In this document: positions 1 through 4,644 of the stretch, piece by piece
How positions within the stretch are numbered: position 1 is the first letter of the stretch
Layout of the letters: each line of letters opens with the position of its first letter
Source: Cytophagales bacterium
GTDB taxonomy: Bacteria > Bacteroidota > Bacteroidia > Cytophagales > JAAEPT01
DNA length: 5,978 nt
Direction of reading: 5' to 3'
Assembly (NCBI GenBank): GCA_011524675.1
Contig: WTJX01000029.1
Coordinates: forward strand, 19,809 to 25,786
Program-made: the position numbers and the translations under genes
Notes under the pieces: model-generated
Told to the model about the DNA's origin: nothing
Seen by the model: the letters and a program-made list of their open reading frames with translations, nothing else
The model's database searches: none

Positions 1-234
1 GCTATGTATGGCATGACTAAAGTATTGCGCGAAGAAATGAAGGAACATGATGTGCGCGTAACGGCTATCTTACCAGGGGCAACACATACTTCTAGTTGGG
101 ATGGTGTAGATGTTCCCGAAGAACGATTCATGAAAGCTTCCGAGGTAGCTGATGTCGTATGGAATTGCTATCAGATGTCTGAGCGAACTGTGATCGAAGA
201 GGTTGTTATGCGCCCACAGTTAGGGGATTTGTAA
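1..234 (+). CDS. Short-chain dehydrogenase/reductase (SDR), C-terminal fragment cut by the window edge
   Basis: This is the 3' end (77 codons plus TAA) of a probable NAD(P)-dependent oxidoreductase of the classical SDR family, a cytoplasmic enzyme; the substrate cannot be told. The frame is open from base 1, so the gene starts upstream. The visible residues fit the second half of an SDR. The helix TKVLREEMKEHDVRVTAI follows the active site. Next comes ILPGATHTSSW, the PG-containing loop after the sixth strand that contacts the cofactor. The ending IEEVVMRPQLGDL is typical of bacterial SDRs close to 3-oxoacyl-ACP reductase-like proteins. The Rossmann GxxxGxG motif and the catalytic Ser-Tyr-Lys lie outside the window. 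The YGMTK near the start is not the catalytic YxxxK, because the spacing to LREEM is too short. The methionine at base 4 is internal. A heptamer repeat begins directly after the stop codon. Confidence 0.85.
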   Translation, partial: AMYGMTKVLREEMKEHDVRVTAILPGATHTSSWDGVDVPEERFMKASEVADVVWNCYQMSERTVIEEVVMRPQLGDL

Positions 235-269
235 GATTAAAGATTAAGGATCAGGGATTAAAGATTAAA
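235..269 (+). repeat. Heptamer tandem repeat (gattaaa)5, degenerate
   Basis: Five consecutive 7-bp units start at the base after the SDR stop codon: gattaaa, gattaag, gatcagg, gattaaa, gattaaa. The outer units are perfect and the middle one is decayed. This resembles the short tandemly repeated heptanucleotides known from cyanobacteria and seen in some Bacteroidota intergenic DNA. No function can be assigned. Confidence 0.8.
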
Positions 270-279
270 GAGAGAGGTA

Positions 280-392
280 GTGCGAATTGGGAGAATAGGG
301 CTTTATTGAAAAGTACAAGGTACGAGGTACAAGGTACAACGAAGGGCTTCGATTTACTATCGAACGATTGACTATTTACGATTTACGATTTA
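280..392 (+). repeat. Long direct repeat, copy A
   Basis: This copy is paired with 601-700. The first 39 bases (280-318) are identical to 601-639. After that the two copies align with a few substitutions through the conserved blocks ggtacaacgaaggg and cgattgactat to cgatttaa. Copy A contains four gtacaag-type heptamers (313-340) where copy B has three. It also has an extra tttacga heptamer (375-388). The length difference is therefore explained by gain or loss of whole 7-bp units. No open frame, terminal inverted repeat or target duplication is seen, so it is a dispersed intergenic repeat of unknown origin. Confidence 0.85.
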
Positions 393-413
393 AAAGAAGT
401 GATTAGTTTTTAG

Positions 414-477
414 AGATTAGGGGTTAGTGGTGAGTTATGGGTTATGAGTTTTTTTTAGTGATTGGTGGTGAGTGATT
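414..477 (+). repeat. Degenerate heptamer arrays
   Basis: Two blocks keep a 7-bp register. At 414-448 the units are agattag, gggttag, tggtgag, ttatggg, ttatgag. At 457-477 they are agtgatt, ggtggtg, agtgatt. A run of T separates the blocks. Individual units have diverged, but the 7-bp spacing holds. No coding potential or known regulatory site was recognised. Confidence 0.6.
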
Positions 478-496
478 AACGGTTAGTATTAGACAA

Positions 497-513
497 ACTT
501 TGGACTTTGGACT
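497..513 (+). repeat. Heptamer repeat (actttgg)2 plus a partial unit
   Basis: Two perfect copies of actttgg (497-503 and 504-510) are followed by the first three bases of a third. This is the same period, with a different sequence, as the neighbouring heptamer arrays. Confidence 0.65.
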
Positions 514-544
514 AACGACTTAGTACTCTAAAAGGCTGGATTTT

Positions 545-559
545 ATTCCACGAAAGTGG
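545..559. repeat. GAAA-loop mini-hairpin, also present inverted at 4616-4630
   Basis: The 15-mer attccacgaaagtgg contains a ccac/gtgg stem closed by a gaaa loop. Its exact reverse complement lies at 4616-4630, just behind the second regulator gene. Sharing a 15-mer between two unrelated intergenic regions suggests a small dispersed element. The four-base-pair stem alone is too weak to be a terminator. Confidence 0.55.
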
Positions 560-600
560 CATTCTTTTAATGAAGAATTAAAAATGTATAATGGGGTTTT

Positions 601-700
601 GTGCGAATTGGGAGAATAGGGCTTTATTGAAAAGTACAAAGTACAAGGTACAACGAAGGGTTTCAATTTACTATTGGACGATTGACTATATACGATTTAA
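601..700 (+). repeat. Long direct repeat, copy B
   Basis: This is the second copy of the repeat at 280-392, in the same orientation and offset by 321 bp. The first 39 bases are identical and the rest carries scattered substitutions. It has three gtac-heptamers (634-654) instead of four and lacks one tttacga unit. The following sequence leads into the 16-bp array at 729, which copy A lacks. Confidence 0.85.
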
Positions 701-728
701 GACGGAAAGAGGTAAAACAAAAGGGCTT

Positions 729-792
729 AAAGACGTATTGACATAAAGACGTAGGAACGTAAAGACATAGGAACGTAAAGACATAGAGACGT
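729..792 (+). repeat. 16-bp tandem repeat, four units
   Basis: Four consecutive 16-mers are visible: aaagacgtattgacat, aaagacgtaggaacgt, aaagacataggaacgt and aaagacatagagacgt. A fifth start (aaagacg) at 793 runs directly into the palindrome at 791-818. The minus strand is open across the array and would give a low-complexity Leu-Cys-Tyr-Val peptide. I regard that frame as a by-product of the repeat, not a gene. Confidence 0.85.
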
Positions 793-818
793 AAAGACGC
801 AATGCATTGCGTCTCTAC
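791..818. repeat. 28-bp palindrome at the end of the 16-bp array
   Basis: A perfect 20-bp palindrome (795-814, core gacgcaatgcattgcgtc) is extended on both sides to gtaa.../...ctac with one mismatched pair (794/815). It has no spacer, so it is cruciform-like. Similar agacgcaat-type palindromes are known as abundant intergenic repeats in some cyanobacteria and Bacteroidota. It might serve as a transcription barrier between the converging SDR and sulfatase genes, but no T-run follows it on either strand. Confidence 0.75.
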
Positions 819-930
819 CGTGGGATACAAAACCAATTTTGACCACAATCCAAAAAATCAACATTCATCGTTCGCAGATTTAAAATAGGTGTAACCACCA
901 ATACGAGAAATCAATCTGGATTTTGTTTGG

Positions 931-2769
931 TTACTTCTTACAGCTTGTTTCCTCTGTCATCACAAAAAAGTTATTTTCATCTACCATTCCCATCAATATG
1001 TAAGTCGCCTTTGGAGGAATGGTTGCAGTAACTGTTTTTCCATTTGCTTCTACTATAGCATTTCCTTCAAACCATTCCCCATCAATCTCACCTAAAGTGT
1101 ATAATAGGTTTGCCTTTACCACCTTTGAGCTTTGCGTTCCTGGGCTTAGCCTTACTTGAAAGATATTATTTTTTAGTACTTGCTTTGAAATAACCTTAGG
1201 AACATTTTCCTGTCCCTTAATTTTTGCTTTACCGCTATACTTAGGGTTGTAATGAGGAAACTTAGCATGACTAGAGCGCAGTAAAACCTGTAATTCATCT
1301 TTTAGTTCCTTGGCTTTCTTAGGAAACTTGGCATAGACGTTTTTATTTTCTTCTATATCTTTTATTGTTTTTCCATCTTCCAGATATAATTGGTACAACT
1401 CATAATTTTTCTTAAAATGATTATAGTACAGTTTAAATGATCTATCTCTGATAGACGACTGCATTTGTACATCTGTATTATGAGGAAAATGCCAAAACAG
1501 ATATGCTCTTTCTTTACCATCATCACACATTACTTTATCAGATACACCTTTGATAACCTTAGAAATATCTTCACCGTCCAACTCTTTGCGATGGGCATCA
1601 TCCAGAGAGGTATGTGTCAGACTCATAATCGTTGGATAAAAATCCAATTGACTTATCATGCCGTCATATATTTTCCCTTTAGGGATATGAGGACCTGTAA
1701 CTATCATTGGTACTCTCACCCCTCCTTCTTGCAAATATTTCTTTCCATTTCTGAGAGGAAAGTTATCCGTAATATTTTCTTTTGCATGACGTTCAGCACC
1801 TCCATTATCAGAAGAGAAAAACAAATATGTAGTTTCAAACAACTTTTTCCCGGCATTTCTTGGGTCTGGTGTACGCTTTAGGTAATCAACTATTTTCCCC
1901 AAAGACCAATCCAATGTATTGACCATTGCCCCATAATAAGGATTTGTTTGTCCTTTGGTAGTAATCTCTTTGGGACTTTTAGGAAAAGGAACGCCTATTT
2001 TTTTACAATAATAATCTAATAAGACGCTATCTCTAGTTTGAATAGGTACATGTACCAACCACGTCGCCATATACAAAAAGAAAGGGCTGTCTTTATGCTG
2101 TTGTAAAAAAGTAAGCGCATTTTCTGTAACACCATCATAAGGCCTACCGTCTACATCCAACTTGTAAGGATCATTTTTGTCATAGGTTGCAAAGCCCTTC
2201 AATCGACTCCCCTTCATACCGCTATGCACGCCTCTATCGGTATATTGAAAGTCAAAACCTTGATCCACTGCTTCTGGAAAAGAATGATGATTGGCTGCCA
2301 TATGCCATTTGCCTACATGACCAGAGACATAACCGTTCTTTTTTAATGCTTCTGCTATTGTTATTTCACGCTCTCTCATTCTTCCTGTAAAAAAGGGATG
2401 AATAAGTTTGCAGCTTTGATTTGCAATCTTTCCTTTCTTTGCTAACACTGGTAGTCGCCCTCCTGCTACATGAGTCATCCCATTATGCGCAGGGTGTTTC
2501 CCTGTCATCATAGCAGTACGCGATGGCGCACAAGTAGGAGCAGGTGAATAAGCCTGTCTAAAATTTATCCCTTCTTTTGCCAACGCCATAATATTAGGCG
2601 TTTCCCACGGACAAGGAGAACCTATATCATTTAAAGGAGTGTCTTGCCAACCTAAATCGTCTGCATAAAAAATAATGATATTAGGCTTAAAAGAAGACTC
2701 TTCAGAAAAGACATAAGAAAAGACACTACTCAACAAAGTGATTAAAAAAACAATAGACTTTAACTTCAT
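931..2769 (-). CDS. Exported type I (formylglycine) sulfatase
   Basis: This 612-aa enzyme probably hydrolyses sulfate esters, likely on a sulfated glycan; the substrate cannot be told. Residues 1-22 form a signal peptide (KLK, then a hydrophobic run, likely cleavage at VFS/EES), which places it in the periplasm or outside. Metal ligands are D37-D38 (FYADDLGW) and D321-N322 (FFSSDNGG). C80 in CAPSR is the cysteine matured to formylglycine by a sulfatase-maturating enzyme not encoded here. The second signature is GYVSGHVGKWH (146-156), and H240 in LVHVP and R340-N341-G342-K343 in LRNGKKYLQEGG complete a normal active site. Blocks at 373-381 (SQLDFYPTI) and 424-430 (LFWHFPH) are typical of environmental bacterial sulfatases. 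Residues ~513-612 form an added beta-rich C-terminal domain ending near DENNFFV. The ATG directly precedes the signal peptide, with no Shine-Dalgarno sequence. The gene stands alone and is divergent from the regulator at 3087. Confidence 0.95.
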   Translation of the reverse strand: MKLKSIVFLITLLSSVFSYVFSEESSFKPNIIIFYADDLGWQDTPLNDIGSPCPWETPNIMALAKEGINFRQAYSPAPTCAPSRTAMMTGKHPAHNGMTHVAGGRLPVLAKKGKIANQSCKLIHPFFTGRMREREITIAEALKKNGYVSGHVGKWHMAANHHSFPEAVDQGFDFQYTDRGVHSGMKGSRLKGFATYDKNDPYKLDVDGRPYDGVTENALTFLQQHKDSPFFLYMATWLVHVPIQTRDSVLLDYYCKKIGVPFPKSPKEITTKGQTNPYYGAMVNTLDWSLGKIVDYLKRTPDPRNAGKKLFETTYLFFSSDNGGAERHAKENITDNFPLRNGKKYLQEGGVRVPMIVTGPHIPKGKIYDGMISQLDFYPTIMSLTHTSLDDAHRKELDGEDISKVIKGVSDKVMCDDGKERAYLFWHFPHNTDVQMQSSIRDRSFKLYYNHFKKNYELYQLYLEDGKTIKDIEENKNVYAKFPKKAKELKDELQVLLRSSHAKFPHYNPKYSGKAKIKGQENVPKVISKQVLKNNIFQVRLSPGTQSSKVVKANLLYTLGEIDGEWFEGNAIVEANGKTVTATIPPKATYILMGMVDENNFFVMTEETSCKK

Positions 2770-3031
2770 AAAACATTCAAAAATTTAATAGTAGACCATT
2801 TTCTTTTTCAAGAAGGCTTTGTCAAAGCAATACACAAAGCATGGCTTCGCTTGTGCTAAAGCTGGGCAAATCATATGCCCCTAATGTAGAGGTATAGAAG
2901 GAAAAAAGGCATTATTACAGGCTATTTAGCGCAATTATGCGTAATTACAAAATCACACTCGTGTAATCACAGACTCATGTTTTAGTTGTTGAGACAAGCT
3001 CACAAAGCCTTGTTATAAAAAACACACTAAC

Positions 3032-3054
3032 ACCTAAGCAAAAGCTAGGTTTTT
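3032..3054 (+). promoter_or_regulatory. Bulged hairpin with T-run upstream of the regulator
   Basis: The stem acctaagc/gctaggt, with one bulged A and an aaa loop, is followed by ttttt. It looks like a weak intrinsic terminator on the plus strand, yet no plus-strand gene precedes it. It overlaps where the -33 region of the promoter at 3059 would be, so it may instead be an operator or chance structure. Confidence 0.3.
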
Positions 3055-3058
3055 ATGA

Positions 3059-3066
3059 TACTTTTG
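3059..3066 (+). promoter_or_regulatory. Candidate Bacteroidota -7 box for the regulator at 3087
   Basis: The octamer tacttttg matches the Bacteroidota sigma-ABfr -7 consensus TAnnTTTG perfectly. It ends 20 bp before the ATG at 3087, which would give a short leader of roughly 14 nt. No TTG is visible at the expected -33 position, so the promoter may need an activator or may be a chance match. Confidence 0.4.
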
Positions 3067-3086
3067 CCTGTACAAAACACCCTTGC

Positions 3087-4310
3087 ATGGACAGTCATTT
3101 AGAAACAAAGCGTAAAGCAATAGCCCATTTAGAGAAAAAAAACTTCTTTGAAAACAATGTGCTTTATAAAAAGATATTATACTATTTGATAGATGCAGAG
3201 GAAAAAGGGGAGCAACCTAAATCTACAACCATTGGTATAGATTTGCTAGGAGAAGAGCAACTGAACACTAGTATGACCTTGGATTCTTATATCCGCGCAC
3301 AAATTCACGGCATAAGAAAAAAACTAGAGCTATACTACCTTTCCGAAGGTAAACAAGATGAATATAAGATTAGCATACCAAAAGGTAAATACGCGATAAC
3401 ACTAGAGACAAACGACACCCCAGAAAAGAAAAAAACAGCATTTGAAAGATACGCTTACCTCATGCCTTGGATACTTGGATTACTATTTATTGCCATCGTA
3501 TCAAACATTATTTTAATCTTTGCATTAAAAAAAAATAAAACTACAGAAACAGTAGCAAAACCTAGTGAATTGCTAGGTCATACCCAAATGCTACTACAGG
3601 GTACAAAGGCATTCACCCTGGTTATTGAAGACTCAAAGTTACTACGGGAATATGACGAAGAGCAGCGTATATTCAGACATATCCTAGTAAATAATGATCT
3701 TTCTTCTGAAAAAAATAGCGTAAGAACATACCAAAGAAAATATCCCGAAAGAAGAACTACAGTTTCTCGCAAAGCATTCATAGACCCTTTCTTGATAGAA
3801 TATGCTCAAAACCTGAAATTCAACGCTATAAAAAGCCACAACACCATAGCCTTGAAATATTCCTCAGATGTAAAGACAATCACATCAGACATTGTCTTTT
3901 TTGGAAACAGTAAAACAAACAACCTAGGGGTATTAAAACCTTACTTCTACAACTCAAACTTTAGAAGCAAAGCAGATGCAAAAAATGGATCAAACATCAT
4001 CCTGTTAGTCAATAAAAGTGATACAACAGCCTATCACTGGGAACATTCAAATGAAACTACAAAAAGAAATACTTACTTTATTATTTTTAAAACAATGAGT
4101 ATCAATGGGCATCAACTGGTCTTCTTACTGAATAATGACAGTGTTTCTAAAAGCTATGTGCTAAATAAAAAAAACTTCCCTATCATCATTGATGAGTTGT
4201 CAAAAAAAGTAAACCTTCAATCAAAATCCTTTGAAGCTCTAATCAAAATAAACGGCAGAGGCTCTATTGGTATGACGCATGAGATCATCTATGCACAGAC
4301 AGTAGAATAA
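3087..4310 (+). CDS. Membrane-anchored winged-helix regulator, ToxR-like layout (paralog 1)
   Basis: This 407-aa protein has three parts. Residues 1-106 resemble a winged helix: helices at 10-40, then a recognition-helix-like YIRAQIHGIRKKLELYY (68-84), then a wing KISIPKGKYAI (94-104). The block IR-x-Q-x-H-x-I-RKKL...IPKG-x-Y recalls the OmpR/PhoB output domain and the N-terminal domain of many adenylate-cyclase-like or TolB-like bacterial proteins. Residues ~125-147 form one membrane helix. Residues 148-407 are predicted to lie outside the cytoplasm and match no family I recognise; landmarks are REYDEE (187-192), DIVFFGN (268-274) and YFII (330-333). The whole length aligns with the 4645-5868 protein, also 407 aa. 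By layout it would be a one-component membrane regulator; its signal and targets are unknown. The start is an ATG with no Shine-Dalgarno sequence. It faces away from the sulfatase, a possible target. Confidence 0.8.
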   Translation: MDSHLETKRKAIAHLEKKNFFENNVLYKKILYYLIDAEEKGEQPKSTTIGIDLLGEEQLNTSMTLDSYIRAQIHGIRKKLELYYLSEGKQDEYKISIPKGKYAITLETNDTPEKKKTAFERYAYLMPWILGLLFIAIVSNIILIFALKKNKTTETVAKPSELLGHTQMLLQGTKAFTLVIEDSKLLREYDEEQRIFRHILVNNDLSSEKNSVRTYQRKYPERRTTVSRKAFIDPFLIEYAQNLKFNAIKSHNTIALKYSSDVKTITSDIVFFGNSKTNNLGVLKPYFYNSNFRSKADAKNGSNIILLVNKSDTTAYHWEHSNETTKRNTYFIIFKTMSINGHQLVFLLNNDSVSKSYVLNKKNFPIIIDELSKKVNLQSKSFEALIKINGRGSIGMTHEIIYAQTVE

Positions 4311-4379
4311 AGGTGAGCTTATATATTCCAAAGTAAACTATAGATTTGAAGTAACGTTAGATAGTGAAATCAGAAAAAA

Positions 4380-4416
4380 CAAATAGCAAAAAACAAAATT
4401 TGTCTTTTGCTATTTG
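4380..4416. terminator. Probable bidirectional intrinsic terminator between the convergent regulators
   Basis: There are perfect 12-bp arms, caaatagcaaaa (4380-4391) and ttttgctatttg (4405-4416). After one mismatch, inner pairing acaa/ttgt continues to a tiny loop. On the minus strand the stem is followed at once by six T (4379-4374), a good terminator for the 4645-5868 gene. On the plus strand the next T-run is only tttt at 4421-4424, within a second stem agctttt/aaaagct (4418-4424 and 4435-4441), so termination of the 3087-4310 transcript is plausible but weaker. Confidence 0.7.
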
Positions 4417-4512
4417 GAGCTTTTAATCATTCTAAAAAGCTAGGATGACAAAGTAGGACTAAATTATTAGAAGACTTTGCAAAACCATCTTTTGCACTTA
4501 TTCGGCGTTATA

Positions 4513-4565
4513 CAAAATTTTAAAATCCTCATTTACAATCAGTAAACTGCGGTTTTAAAATTTTG
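4513..4565. repeat. AT-rich nested hairpin overlapping the outer end of the left repeat arm
   Basis: The 13-bp arms caaaattttaaaa (4513-4525) and ttttaaaattttg (4553-4565) are exact reverse complements. The sequence between them contains a further stem tttac/gtaaa (4532-4536 and 4542-4546) with a 5-base loop, so nearly all 53 bases can fold. The right-hand repeat arm carries the same half stem at 5954-5966 and is cut off by the window edge before the other half. Confidence 0.6.
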
Positions 4566-4610
4566 AAAGCCTTGACCAAGCACAAAACATTAGTTATGCA
4601 AAGCCTTCTA
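4541..4610 (+). repeat. Left arm of a 70-bp inverted repeat flanking the second regulator
   Basis: This arm is the reverse complement of 5909-5978 at 67 of 70 positions; the mismatches are at 4575, 4577 and 4589. Its inner end (4610) lies 34 bp beyond the stop codon of the 4645-5868 gene, and similarity stops abruptly there. The outer limit is not known, because the partner arm runs off the window end. Confidence 0.9.
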
Positions 4611-4615
4611 TCATA

Positions 4616-4630
4616 CCACTTTCGTGGAAT
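4616..4630. repeat. Inverted copy of the 545-559 mini-hairpin
   Basis: The sequence ccactttcgtggaat is the exact reverse complement of 545-559. It sits between the left repeat arm and the stop codon of the second regulator, on the 3' side of that gene. It has a ccac/gtgg stem and a four-base loop. Confidence 0.55.
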
Positions 4631-4644
4631 GAGGTCGTGCCGCA

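Larger units (their letters stand above)
235..930. other. Gene-free, repeat-rich intergenic region
   Basis: No credible gene lies in these ~700 bases. The stretch holds a gattaaa heptamer array, two copies of a long direct repeat, other degenerate heptamer arrays, a GAAA-loop hairpin, a 16-bp tandem array and a 28-bp palindrome; each is listed separately. The part from 819 to 930, next to the sulfatase stop codon, shows no clear terminator: there is a T-rich run on the minus strand near 850 but no good stem in front of it. The SDR gene (+) and the sulfatase (-) converge on this region, so it contains two 3' ends and probably no promoter that either gene needs. Confidence 0.75.
2770..3086. other. 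Divergent intergenic region with small palindromes
   Basis: These 317 bases lie between the starts of the sulfatase (-) and the regulator (+), so both promoters should be here. Visible items are small stems at 2816-2828 (gcttt/aaagc) and 2864-2880 (gggca/tgccc), the palindromes cgcaattatgcg (2930-2941) and gtaattac (2941-2948), and an imperfect direct repeat beginning aatcaca at 2951 and 2965. A bulged hairpin at 3032-3050 and the -7 box at 3059 are listed separately. The block aaagcctt also occurs here on both strands (near 2813 and 3004) and in the inverted-repeat arms further right. The adjacent palindromes at 2930-2948 are the best operator candidates. For the sulfatase, an AT-rich stretch around 2780-2800 with a TTG at 2811-2809 is only a weak promoter candidate. 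Confidence 0.5.
4311..4644. other. Convergent intergenic region between the two paralogs
   Basis: These 334 bases separate the 3' ends of the two regulators. They hold a strong terminator-like hairpin (4380-4416) with a smaller stem behind it (4418-4441), an AT-rich nested hairpin (4513-4565), the left arm of the 70-bp inverted repeat (4541-4610) and the 15-bp mini-hairpin (4616-4630). No gene is credible. A plus-strand open frame from 4563 starts at a TTG inside the repeat arm and runs antisense to the second regulator; I regard it as a shadow. Confidence 0.7.

Noticed and set aside
4..18. YGMTK near the window start as the catalytic YxxxK of the SDR
   Set aside because: In classical SDRs about ten residues separate the catalytic lysine from the LREEL helix. 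Here only one does, so this YxxxK is a coincidence and the real one lies upstream.
280..700. CRISPR array or insertion sequence in the repeat-rich region
   Set aside because: The repeats are either 7-bp tandems without spacers or just two ~100-bp copies. There are no regular unique spacers, no transposase frame and no terminal inverted repeats.
663..848. Minus-strand open frame of 61 codons rich in Leu, Cys, Tyr and Val
   Set aside because: It is a translation of the 16-bp tandem array and the palindrome. The peptide is low-complexity and repetitive, with no sign of a real protein.
1465..1881. Plus-strand open frame of 138 codons
   Set aside because: It lies wholly antisense to the well-supported sulfatase gene, in the region coding its conserved active-site residues, and resembles no protein I know.
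2187..2390. Plus-strand open frame of 67 codons
   Set aside because: It is antisense to the sulfatase and has no recognisable features.
3032..3054. Strong transcription terminator upstream of the first regulator
   Set aside because: The stem is short and bulged, and no plus-strand gene precedes it. It is kept only as a low-confidence structure.
3578..3781. Minus-strand open frame of 67 codons
   Set aside because: It is antisense to the first regulator, whose frame is supported by full-length similarity to its paralog.
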